From Herbinix sp. (lineage in GTDB: Bacteria > Bacillota > Clostridia > Lachnospirales > Lachnospiraceae), in NCBI GenBank assembly GCA_029238935.1, contig JAQZBN010000018.1, forward strand, positions 58,357 to 122,356: 64,000 bases of DNA, read 5' to 3'. How positions within the stretch are numbered: position 1 is the stretch's first letter; every line of letters starts with the position of its first letter. The translations under genes were made by a program, and so were the position numbers. Of this stretch, positions 47,763-56,089 are shown one piece after another. A model generated the notes under the pieces. That model searched no databases and was not told where the DNA came from. It worked only from the letters and a program-made list of their open reading frames with translations.

Positions 47763-48443
47763 CTACCAGTTTCCAATTATCTCACCATCTTCCAGTTCAT
47801 AGCCTCTATCTCCCATCTTCATAATTCCAGGATCATGAGTTGTCATTATGATTGCAACTCCCTCCGAATTTGTCATTTCTTTTAGCAAATTCATAACTTG
47901 CAGGCCTGTATTCGTATCCAAGGCTCCTGTAGGTTCATCTGCAAAAATAACTTTGGGATGATGTGCCATTGCACGGGCAATACCCACTCTTTGTTGTTCT
48001 CCTCCGGACATTTCCTGTGGCATGTGCCGCATTCTTCCGGAAAGCCCTACTTTTCTTAAACATTCCTCTGCTCTATCTCTATAATTACCCTGATAGTTTG
48101 CCATACGAAGTGCATATTCCACATTTTCATAAGCATCCATCATAGGGATCAAGGCTACCGATTGAAATACAAATCCAAAATTTTTTCGTCTTAGGATTGC
48201 CCTTTTCTTCTCCTCCAAGCTTATTGTAGGGATTCCTTGAAACTTTATTTCTCCTGCAGATGGAGTTGCAAGGGCACCTAAGATATTTAAAAGCGTTGTC
48301 TTACCTGAGCCGGAACGACCTTTTAATATCGTTAGCTGTTTATCATAAATCTCCAGCTCGATATTTTTTAATGCAGTAAATATTGCACCGTCCGATTGTA
48401 CAAACTCCTGCTTGACACCTTTTGTCAAAATAATCGGTTCCAT
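47763..48443 (-). CDS. MacB/LolD-type ABC ATPase
   Basis: The 226-residue protein has Walker A (GRSGSGKTTLLNILG), signature (MSGGEQQRVGIARAM), Walker B (VIFADEPTGALD) and the switch His in IIMTTHDPG. It is a compact ATPase of the class that powers FtsX/MacB-type permeases and is the likely partner of the 950-residue permease 11 bp upstream. The adjacent second ATPase with an AbrB-like tail may form a heterodimer with it, since only one permease gene is present but it contains two FtsX blocks. Confidence 0.95.
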   Translation of the reverse strand: MEPIILTKGVKQEFVQSDGAIFTALKNIELEIYDKQLTILKGRSGSGKTTLLNILGALATPSAGEIKFQGIPTISLEEKKRAILRRKNFGFVFQSVALIPMMDAYENVEYALRMANYQGNYRDRAEECLRKVGLSGRMRHMPQEMSGGEQQRVGIARAMAHHPKVIFADEPTGALDTNTGLQVMNLLKEMTNSEGVAIIMTTHDPGIMKMGDRGYELEDGEIIGNW

Positions 48444-48454
48444 AGAATCTCTCC

Positions 48455-51307
48455 TTAATCATCCCCAAGCTTCACCATCTGTGTTACATTGGTTTTTGAT
48501 ATAAAACCTCTTAAAAGTATAATGCATAAAACAATCATCGCTAAAATCAGGAGAAGCACTCTGTAAGTATCTGACCCATTGTAGGAGACCTGAAGCATGA
48601 GAGGATTTTCTGCCTTTGCATAGGTTATTTGTATCAACGGAATATATAACCGGGAGGCTATATGCCCGATAAGAATACCAAAACCTACTGAAATTCCTGA
48701 GATAAATATCTGTTCATTGATTAACATTGTGATGATTTCTCTCATCGTCATACCCATTGCTCTAAGAATTCCAAATTGCATGGACCTTGCCCTTACAGAT
48801 AAAATCCAATAAATAATAAAGCCCATGACACATAAAATCCATATGTTCAAAAACCCAACCGTAAGCATACCATTTGTCCCTTGCAAAATAGTATCATTTT
48901 TATGTTCTGTAAGGATTTGGGTGGTATCCATAAAATCGGTTACTGTAATATCATTATCCTTTAGGAACTGGTATACTGGTTCAGTGGAACCTTCCGTTTT
49001 TAGATAAACCCAGTAAGGCTGTACCCCCAGCAACGCTTGAAGCTGTGCTCGATGGGCTATGATCAGATAATTTTCCGAGGGAACACTCTCTCTGACATTA
49101 CTCTTAGTATTGCTATAAGAAGTAGTGCTGTACTGTTCCTCATTTGGAGGTATATATCCCGGCCAATAATCCACAAATCCGAAGATAAAACCTCTTGTTT
49201 GATAACCATCTACTGTATAATATAAGGTGTCACCCAGTTGATATCCTAGCTGGTCACGAAAGTTAGACGAAACCAGAATCCCATAGGAGCTCGCTGTCAT
49301 TGCATTCAAATAGTGATACCAGTGACTATCTAATAGCTGATCTCGAAACCAGGCTGTCTCACCGAATTCTTTCGTATCGATACCCATTAATTTAACACCA
49401 TCATAGTCTCTATTCTTGTATTCCATTGAAGCACTTCCATGAAAAACCTTTGTTGTACTGACAACCCCTTTGATTTTAAGATAACGCATAAAATCAGGTT
49501 CCTGATAATTTAAGGTAATCGTCCCTGTGGTATCCTTTGCTATAATTGCACTATTATCCTCCCATTGTTCCTTTAAGATAATATCTGCTCCTACTTGGTA
49601 TAACACATTATCTTCATCATTGGCATTAATGGTTCTGGCTGTCTGAGCATCAAAGATACCTAAAGAAATAGTGATGATGATAAAAACTACGATAAAACTA
49701 TGTTGCCTTCTGGTTCTCGTAACACTAAGGAAAGAAGCATAAAGTGCCGGACTCCAAAAACGACGTCCGAGACGAAAGATCATCGATGCAATCAAATGAA
49801 TAAATCTAAGAGCTGTCATTCCTGCTCCGATAATAAAAAGAGAAGAGGAAAAATATAAAATAGGATCTAAACTTTTCCCATCCATTACATTCTGCATAAG
49901 TTCTGCTTCTTTACCACGGAAGTTATAGTAGCCATAGATAGCAATCACAAGTATAATAAAATCCAATCCAAGCTTTTGATAAGCTGGTGCCAGATGCTTT
50001 CTACCTTTTTTCTGAGTATGCTCAACAATTGATACTTTCGCAAAACGGTTTACCGGGATTACGGTTACTATGGCTGAGACAACGATAGCCAACAAACAAG
50101 ACATCAAGACATCCATCGATAATAATCTTACCTTTAACGCTCTTCTTCCAACAAATTCCATAAATCCATTGGCGGAACCGACCATCTGGCAAAAGAATGC
50201 ACCAAGAAATATTCCAATGATCGATGCAGCTACTCCAATAAAAATACTTTGCATGGTATATAGCAGGATGATCTGCGGTCTTGTAGCACCCCTACTCTTT
50301 AACACTGCTATTTCTGTCTGTTCCAGTGCGAGCAGCTGTTTACTTATCATCATTAGAAATGCCAGTAATAAAGTCAAAATCGGTGCTTGCAATATCCAAA
50401 GCGTAATATTAGTTTTCGATTTAATAGTAACAATCTCATTGAGTCGCTCCAAATAATTTTCATTAATCGAATAAGCTGTCTCCTGGGAAGTAATTGACTC
50501 ATATTCCCTCGTTGTTTTGATCAGATTGTCAATCATCTCTTCATTTAACCCATCGTATTGAAACAGCAAATACCAATTACCTCTCATCGCATAAGAAGGA
50601 GCGTTAAGATTTACAAACAACTGTTCAAACTGTTCCTGTGGCAGGAACATCATATTTTCGTAACTGCTTGGGCTGTTTACCCAATATTCATCAGCTTCGG
50701 CATTGTTTTTAAATACTCCGCTGATAGAAACCTGCAAAGGTTTCCCGTCATAGCCTTTTAAGTTCTTGATATGTATTATTTCGCCTACCATCAGCTTATG
50801 TGTAGCAAGCATTTTTTCACTGACGATGACATCTAGAACTTTATCCTCGGAAGGGCTAGCTTCATAAACTCTTCCACTAACTATTTCAATATGTTGTTCT
50901 AAATCACTTAAAAACCCCAGTTGAAGAGTCAGAGCTTCTATTTTGCCATTTCGTCTTGTTTCCAACTCAGACTTTGCTGTTATGTTATAAGAAACGATTA
51001 ACTCCCTTACGGGTATTCCAACCTTCTCCTCAGTCTTCAGGGCTAAGTCACTCATCTTGGCAAACTGTTCTCCGTTGTGCCTATTCTTGTTTACTACAGT
51101 AAGACTGCTGGCAAGTGATAGTTTCAGAGGATACTCATTCTGTTCTTTTTTGTAGTCATCCATTTTGGAAATCATCATTCTTTGTTGTATTGCATCCGAA
51201 TACATGGTTATACAACTGATACTTGCTATAAATAAAATATTACCAAATAGCAAATATAACATGATCCATTTCTTATATCTTATTTTTTGTAGCATAAACT
51301 GAATCAT
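48455..51307 (-). CDS. Large FtsX/MacB-type ABC permease
   Basis: The 950-residue protein has an N-terminal membrane helix (WIMLYLLFGNILFIASISCI), a long extracytoplasmic stretch to about 300, and a first FtsX block (TLLLAFLMMISKQLLALEQT, EIAVLKSRGATRPQIILLYT). A second outer domain follows, then a C-terminal FtsX block (IIYWILSVRARSMQFGILRA, MGMTMREIITMLINEQIF). It resembles permeases that transmit ATP-driven movement across the membrane rather than import solutes. The gene lies between the adaptor genes and the ATPase genes, so an adaptor-permease-ATPase assembly like MacAB is likely. Its cargo is unknown. Confidence 0.92.
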   Translation of the reverse strand: MIQFMLQKIRYKKWIMLYLLFGNILFIASISCITMYSDAIQQRMMISKMDDYKKEQNEYPLKLSLASSLTVVNKNRHNGEQFAKMSDLALKTEEKVGIPVRELIVSYNITAKSELETRRNGKIEALTLQLGFLSDLEQHIEIVSGRVYEASPSEDKVLDVIVSEKMLATHKLMVGEIIHIKNLKGYDGKPLQVSISGVFKNNAEADEYWVNSPSSYENMMFLPQEQFEQLFVNLNAPSYAMRGNWYLLFQYDGLNEEMIDNLIKTTREYESITSQETAYSINENYLERLNEIVTIKSKTNITLWILQAPILTLLLAFLMMISKQLLALEQTEIAVLKSRGATRPQIILLYTMQSIFIGVAASIIGIFLGAFFCQMVGSANGFMEFVGRRALKVRLLSMDVLMSCLLAIVVSAIVTVIPVNRFAKVSIVEHTQKKGRKHLAPAYQKLGLDFIILVIAIYGYYNFRGKEAELMQNVMDGKSLDPILYFSSSLFIIGAGMTALRFIHLIASMIFRLGRRFWSPALYASFLSVTRTRRQHSFIVVFIIITISLGIFDAQTARTINANDEDNVLYQVGADIILKEQWEDNSAIIAKDTTGTITLNYQEPDFMRYLKIKGVVSTTKVFHGSASMEYKNRDYDGVKLMGIDTKEFGETAWFRDQLLDSHWYHYLNAMTASSYGILVSSNFRDQLGYQLGDTLYYTVDGYQTRGFIFGFVDYWPGYIPPNEEQYSTTSYSNTKSNVRESVPSENYLIIAHRAQLQALLGVQPYWVYLKTEGSTEPVYQFLKDNDITVTDFMDTTQILTEHKNDTILQGTNGMLTVGFLNIWILCVMGFIIYWILSVRARSMQFGILRAMGMTMREIITMLINEQIFISGISVGFGILIGHIASRLYIPLIQITYAKAENPLMLQVSYNGSDTYRVLLLILAMIVLCIILLRGFISKTNVTQMVKLGDD

Positions 51308-51323
51308 ATTATTCTCCCTTAGT

Positions 51324-52415
51324 CTAAGGGATCATTATTTCCTGCCCCTTGGACACTCCGTCTAAAATACAGATTGTGGTGGAATTTTCATGGCCAAGGG
51401 TGACATATCTTTTTTTCATGACCCCATCCTCCACAAGGATTACATATTTTTTTCCTTTTTCGGTAAATACGGCATTTCGGTCCACCATAAGTGCATTTTC
51501 TATGGTTTCCAGATCAACCTTTACTGATATATTAATCAGTTGAGACACCTGTTCGGAAACATCATCCAGCAGAAGATAAGACTTTCCGGTCTTATAATTC
51601 TCACCCAAAATATGATCGGCCTGTACTACGGTCGCTGTATATTCATTCCGATGAGGAGAACCTGCTTCCACTACTACTTTACTATGATAAACCAATTGGT
51701 TTCTATCATCTGTCACCTGGATGTAACTTTCCTCCTCCGAATGCATCTGTACGATCCAACGGTCAGCAGCCAAACTATCTCCTTCGCTGATATAAGCAAG
51801 TTTATCTATCACTCCATCCATAGGTGCATAAATCCGATTGGAATTCATCTCTACTTCATACATTTGAAGTTCTTGTTTCAATTTTTCTATTTCTTTCTGC
51901 TTCAAACGTTTATAATGCTCAAATTCTAGCTTTTTCTTTTCCGAAAGCAGTTGGTACAAATGTTGATAAGGGTCTTGAGTTATTAACTGCTTTTGTTTGA
52001 GCTCTTCTATTTCTTTTTCATAAAGGCTTGTATGTTCTTCCAATTCCTCCTGATAGGATTTCAGATTGAGGTTTATTGTTAACAGATCTTCTGTCGGGAT
52101 CTCCACCACACTTTCTGCCAGAATGTCACCTTCTTTAACATAGTCGCCTTCCTTTACATAAAACTTTGAGAAAGCTCCGGTGATATTGTCAAAATAAAGT
52201 GTTCTACTGTTAAAATAGATTACATTGCCCGGCAGCGAAACGGAATTAATAAAAGTACCCTCTGATACCGTAGTTGTTTTAAATTCCGCTGTTTTAAGTA
52301 TCTTTTCTTCCCCTGACATTACAGTGTCATCCGATTTATACGATGTTTCTTTACATGCTGTTAACAACGTCGTTAGGGACATCATCAACAAAACCAAACG
52401 CTTACTCCGTAACAA
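51324..52415 (-). CDS. HlyD/MacA-like lipoprotein adaptor (third of three)
   Basis: This adaptor has a lipoprotein signal with lipobox LLTAC. A biotinyl-lipoyl-like half-motif with KFYVKEGDYVKEGDILAESV follows, then a long coiled coil (about 115-190, EELKQKQLITQDPYQHLYQL), a second half-motif IYAPMDGVIDKLAYISEGDS and a membrane-proximal beta-barrel part. I place the start at TTG 52415, which gives a basic n-region (LRSKRLVLLMM) before the lipobox and overlaps the preceding gene by 14 bases. An upstream ATG at 52457 lies inside the preceding gene and is less likely. Start uncertain. Confidence 0.82.
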   Translation of the reverse strand: MLRSKRLVLLMMSLTTLLTACKETSYKSDDTVMSGEEKILKTAEFKTTTVSEGTFINSVSLPGNVIYFNSRTLYFDNITGAFSKFYVKEGDYVKEGDILAESVVEIPTEDLLTINLNLKSYQEELEEHTSLYEKEIEELKQKQLITQDPYQHLYQLLSEKKKLEFEHYKRLKQKEIEKLKQELQMYEVEMNSNRIYAPMDGVIDKLAYISEGDSLAADRWIVQMHSEEESYIQVTDDRNQLVYHSKVVVEAGSPHRNEYTATVVQADHILGENYKTGKSYLLLDDVSEQVSQLINISVKVDLETIENALMVDRNAVFTEKGKKYVILVEDGVMKKRYVTLGHENSTTICILDGVSKGQEIMIP

Positions 52416-53457
52416 GGATCTGATCCCCCTCCTGAACACCCGATACAATTTCCACATAGGAAACTGTAATTAAACCAATCTCTACCGGGGTTTTCTTTTT
52501 TCCCTCGTTCCATACATACACAAAATAACCTTCTTTATCTGCTTTTAAAGCATCCACTGGGATATAAATTACATTCTCCTGTAAATCAGATATGACATAG
52601 ACCGGCATATAATCTCCAATAGTGAAGGAGCTTTCCGTTGTTTCGGGAATAAAATAGGAGCTAATTGAACCTTGTGTCTTAGGAACGGCTGAATTAACTT
52701 CGCTAAGCGGTATCAAATTAATTCGTTTTCCATTATGTACCGTATACATTCGATCCATCTGAGCCAACCTATCATTCGAAAGGTAAGATGTCTCTATCCT
52801 TGCATGAGATCCTGCGATACTAGCAACCACAGAATATGCCGGGACGATATCTCCCTTCACTGCTTCTGTCCGATAAGAAATTGTCCCATCACAGGGAGCT
52901 TTTATTTCATATTTTTCAGCCGTATTAGGAATGTAATCGGTCTCCCATTCTCCTATTTCCTCGATCAGCTGAAGCTTCTCCTTTTCCTGAGAAAGAGAAA
53001 GTTCCATACTCTCTACCTCTAGTTCTTGCAATCTTATCTCTTGTTCTTTGGCATTCTCTTTTATAAGAATTTCCAGTTGTGTTTTAGCAATCTCTATATC
53101 CAGTTCCAATCCTTCGATTCGATAAGCATCTTCCGGGTTTTCTTCTTTCTCTGCCATGCTATCCTCACTCACAAACATGACAGCGAGTACATCACCCTTG
53201 CTAACCCTATCTCCGATCGAAACCAAAAACTCTGAAAACGTCCCCATCTTTTCTGCCTGAACCTCTGTTACATCAGGCACAACCCTGCCATCATAATAGG
53301 ATATTTGGTATAAGTCCCCTCGTACCGCCCCTGCTATATCTGCTTCGCTTTTCAGAGAGCTCAATAGTGTCGGTATCTTAGCTCTGTTACTTGAACAAGA
53401 AGTAAGAACACAGATAAGACAGGTTATACTAAGCAATACTCTTCTCCATTTCCTCAT
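52402..53457 (-). CDS. HlyD/MacA-like lipoprotein adaptor (second of three)
   Basis: From the ATG at 53457 (preceded by AAAGG) the product starts MRKWRRVLLSITCLICVLTS and is lipidated at the Cys in VLTSC. It has the HlyD order: lipoyl half-motif (FLVSIGDRVSKGDVLAVMFV), coiled coil (LEVESMELSLSQEKEKLQLI), second half (KAPCDGTISYRTEAVKGDIV) and a C-terminal barrel (NVIYIPVDALKADKEGYFVY, GLITVSYVEIVSGVQEGDQI). An in-frame ATG thirteen codons upstream would spoil the signal peptide. The three adaptors differ clearly from each other, so they are not recent copies. Confidence 0.87.
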   Translation of the reverse strand: MRKWRRVLLSITCLICVLTSCSSNRAKIPTLLSSLKSEADIAGAVRGDLYQISYYDGRVVPDVTEVQAEKMGTFSEFLVSIGDRVSKGDVLAVMFVSEDSMAEKEENPEDAYRIEGLELDIEIAKTQLEILIKENAKEQEIRLQELEVESMELSLSQEKEKLQLIEEIGEWETDYIPNTAEKYEIKAPCDGTISYRTEAVKGDIVPAYSVVASIAGSHARIETSYLSNDRLAQMDRMYTVHNGKRINLIPLSEVNSAVPKTQGSISSYFIPETTESSFTIGDYMPVYVISDLQENVIYIPVDALKADKEGYFVYVWNEGKKKTPVEIGLITVSYVEIVSGVQEGDQILVTE

Positions 53458-53512
53458 GATTATCCAAACCTTTCGCTTCGTTATAACAGCAAGCATAGAT
53501 CATAACCGTTTC

Positions 53513-54580
53513 TTAATTAACAATTATGCTTTCTCCTTCTACTACCCCATCGATGATCTCAATATAGTCCCCGGCAATCAATCCGGTTGTTACCTGTTTA
53601 TACTCTGGTATCTTTTCTTCATTGAGATAATAGACTACCGATTTTCCATCAATCGACGTAACCGCTTCAGCCGGAAGATATAGTACGTCTTCCCTTTGGT
53701 CAACCACAATAGTAACTGTTCCTTTATCCTTTTGATTAAGTTCAGCAAGCGGATCCTGTACTTCGAAATACACTGATTGATCAGATGCTTTCATCTCTAA
53801 CTCAGAGGGATCGACCACTGCAACATTGTACTCAGATTGATCTACAGATACAATAAACTCCATACCAGGTTCAAAGAAATCTCTTCGGTCGGTCTTTGCT
53901 TCAAACAACGCTTTACTGTTGTCAATGATAGTTACTACCTTATTTTGTAAAGCAGATTTACTACCTGCCGTAATTTTAGCAACATAGGAAACGGTACCGC
54001 CAAAGGATGCATAAATACTTCTACGTTCTACCTCTTCCTTCCAAAGAGTTATCTGGCTGTTCAATAGTTCTAAGCGAGTTTGAGACATCCGAACCTGATC
54101 TTCATAGTCTGTCTCCACTGCTTCGACGGACATTTGTGTATTACGCTGTATTTCGCTTAGTCCCTGTAATATCACCGTCTGACGTTCCACTGCCAGTTCT
54201 TTCTGCTCTCGCAAATGTTTTATATGTAGATTTAGCGTACTTACTTCTGCTTCAGCTTTTCGAATATTTTGTTCCAAGTCACTGATATATAACTGAGCAA
54301 GCAACTGGCCAGCAAAAACCGTATCCCCTTGATTTACATAAATACCTGCAAAATCTTCTCCTTCATAATCAAAAAAGAAATCTTCTTTTGCAACAGGCAT
54401 GTAGGCACATACGATCTTTTCTGTCTGCAATAAATCACCTCTGGTTACCCAAGCAAATTGATAATCCGGTTGATTCATAGAGACCATAACTGCAGTATCA
54501 TATTCCTGCTCCGGAACCAGTAGGCTACAACCGCTAAGCAGACAGGCGGCTATCACTGATATACCAATTATTATTCTCAT
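53513..54580 (-). CDS. HlyD/MacA-like lipoprotein adaptor (first of three)
   Basis: The 355-residue product has a lipoprotein signal (MRIIIGISVIAACLLSGCSL). Two lipoyl half-motifs (AGIYVNQGDTVFAGQLLAQL and YASFGGTVSYVAKITAGSKS) frame a coiled coil (about 105-185), and the C-terminus has the barrel segment VLYLPAEAVTSIDGKSVVYY. This is the first gene of the operon. A minus-strand promoter TTGACA/TAATCT lies about 110 bp upstream and TTAACATT elements flank it. Adaptors normally bridge an inner-membrane pump and an outer-membrane channel; in a monoderm they can only reach into the cell wall. Confidence 0.9.
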   Translation of the reverse strand: MRIIIGISVIAACLLSGCSLLVPEQEYDTAVMVSMNQPDYQFAWVTRGDLLQTEKIVCAYMPVAKEDFFFDYEGEDFAGIYVNQGDTVFAGQLLAQLYISDLEQNIRKAEAEVSTLNLHIKHLREQKELAVERQTVILQGLSEIQRNTQMSVEAVETDYEDQVRMSQTRLELLNSQITLWKEEVERRSIYASFGGTVSYVAKITAGSKSALQNKVVTIIDNSKALFEAKTDRRDFFEPGMEFIVSVDQSEYNVAVVDPSELEMKASDQSVYFEVQDPLAELNQKDKGTVTIVVDQREDVLYLPAEAVTSIDGKSVVYYLNEEKIPEYKQVTTGLIAGDYIEIIDGVVEGESIIVN

Positions 54581-54636
54581 CTTACAACCCCTAATAATGT
54601 TATGTTTACATTTATCAACATTATGTTACAATGATT

Positions 54637-54860
54637 TTTAACATTCCTAAATGCAAATTACTATTTAATAATTATCTCTTAACATTAGATTACATTAAAA
54701 TTACTATTATGTCAATATATGTTTAACATTTAATTTAATTATTTTCATATAATACGATCCATTCTATACACTTTATACAAATAATGCACCATAATGACCA
54801 ATGATATTAAAGTCTATACGAATAAAAACGCTCAACATATGTTAACTTATAATTAACATT
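54637..54860. promoter_or_regulatory. Four TTAACATT elements around the operon promoter (candidate operators)
   Basis: TTAACATT occurs exactly at 54637, 54679, 54723 and 54853. The second lies at the transcription start and the third just upstream of the -35 box, 44 bp apart, and the first is 42 bp further down. The spacings of about four helical turns suggest cooperative repressor or activator binding. Two palindromes AACAT(T)ATGTT lie nearby (about 54616-54626 and 54835-54844). The LacI-family protein at 57168 is the nearest candidate regulator (inference). Confidence 0.5.
54687..54715 (-). promoter_or_regulatory. Promoter of the 22-kb transport operon
   Basis: On the minus strand TTGACA (54715-54710) and TAATCT (54692-54687) are 17 bases apart. 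Initiation would give a leader of about 100 bases before the first adaptor gene. Confidence 0.7.
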
Positions 54861-54902
54861 TATGTATACAATCCAAGGTAGAATAAATGAACTTATCCGT
54901 AT

Positions 54903-55649
54903 TTAACTGTTCTCCCGGTTTAGGAAGTAATGTACTTGTTTGATTTTATCCTCCGAAGTGCGATACTTAAGATACTCTTCTCCTCTTTCCTTTCCCATGA
55001 AGATGCCTTCCTTTCGAAATTGCATGGCACTATTTACAACCTCTGAACCTGACATATGATAGCATCGTGCACCAAAAGGCAGAAACTCTTGAATCGTATC
55101 CGCATTTAACCCTCCACCGATTAATACTCTTGTTTTCAGCTGCTTTTTTAGCAAGGCAAGAATGTTATCTTTTCCTTCACCGCAAGTATTCGCTCCTCCC
55201 GAGGTTAATATGTAGTCAATTTTTAGCTGTACTGCCAGTCCAAAGGTATCCAAAAGATTCTCTGTCATATCAAACGCCCGGTGCAGAGTAATCTGACTGT
55301 TTTTACACAAACTGATCAGTTCCATCATCTGATTGATATCTAATAATCCCTTCTTATCAAGGCAGCCAATTACAATACCATTGGCTCCTTCTAAGACAAA
55401 TTGTTTGATATCTTCTTTCATAATAATCATTTCATCGCTGTCATACAAAAAATCACCCGGTCTGGGTCGGATCAATACATGGATCGGTAAAGGAATCTGA
55501 CGTTTCAGTTCACGATACAGTCCTATGCTTGGTGTTGTCCCCCCTGCTTGTAAATTCATACATAATTCCAACCGGGTTGCCCCTCCTGCCATAGCACGTT
55601 TTGCAGATTCCACCGAATCCACACAAACTTCTAAGATGTAGTCTTTCAT
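54903..55649 (-). CDS. cutC: CutC-family protein
   Basis: The 248-residue TIM-barrel protein has the CutC patterns ILEVCVDSVESAKRAMAGGA, RLELCMNLQAGGTTPSIGLY, HVLIRPRPGDFLYDSDE, ITLHRAFDM and ILTSGGANTCGEG. CutC was linked to copper handling in E. coli, but that role is disputed, and in Firmicutes cutC often sits beside glycan-degradation genes, as here. A sugar-related function is therefore plausible. It is read toward the transport operon from its own promoter region in the 440-bp gap upstream. Confidence 0.93.
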   Translation of the reverse strand: MKDYILEVCVDSVESAKRAMAGGATRLELCMNLQAGGTTPSIGLYRELKRQIPLPIHVLIRPRPGDFLYDSDEMIIMKEDIKQFVLEGANGIVIGCLDKKGLLDINQMMELISLCKNSQITLHRAFDMTENLLDTFGLAVQLKIDYILTSGGANTCGEGKDNILALLKKQLKTRVLIGGGLNADTIQEFLPFGARCYHMSGSEVVNSAMQFRKEGIFMGKERGEEYLKYRTSEDKIKQVHYFLNRENS

Positions 55650-56018
55650 CTTTTTCCTTTTCCTCCTTTTGGGTTTTTTCCTATATTATGGATTCATTTC
55701 TTGTTGCCAAACGATAATACCTTTGATATATTAGTAAAATAAGTAATTTATATTTTCAATTTGTCGTATCCGATCTAATACTATTGTGACATTTATAAGT
55801 AAACAGCATCAGACAATTAACACTTTACATTCGTAAATATCAACTTAACAATAAACTATAAGCTATGATTTTCATTCGTTAACTGCTTCATGTAAGGTTT
55901 ACACTAATTATACCTGTAAATTCCGCATAAATCTATGCATTTCATAAACTTTTATAAAATAGTTTTAAAAAATATAAGATATAACATTAATTTAATTTAT
56001 AATTTTGATAATTTTTAT

Positions 56019-56059
56019 GTTAATTAATACTTACATTTGTTAATTAAATATGTTATAAT
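56019..56059 (+). promoter_or_regulatory. Promoter of the CBM9/LacI genes with a 20-bp-spaced direct repeat
   Basis: TTACAT (56031-56036) and TATAAT (56054-56059) are 17 bases apart. The 10-mer TGTTAATTAA occurs exactly at 56019-56028 and 56039-56048, two helical turns apart, once before the -35 box and once in the spacer. It shares the TGTTAA core with the elements at the transport operon promoter. The rest of the 440-bp gap (55650-56089) is AT-rich with no gene visible. Confidence 0.6.
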
Positions 56060-56089
56060 TCTTCTATATCTATTTACGGAGGAAATTTT

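Noticed and set aside
52416..52457. N-terminal extension of the third adaptor inside the second adaptor gene
   Set aside because: It would place about 14 extra residues before the lipoprotein signal, and its start lies well before the AGGAGG ribosome-binding site.
54581..54902. The AT-rich repeated region as an origin or mobile-element end
   Set aside because: The repeats are short promoter-linked elements; there is no transposase, target duplication or DnaA-box cluster that I can see.
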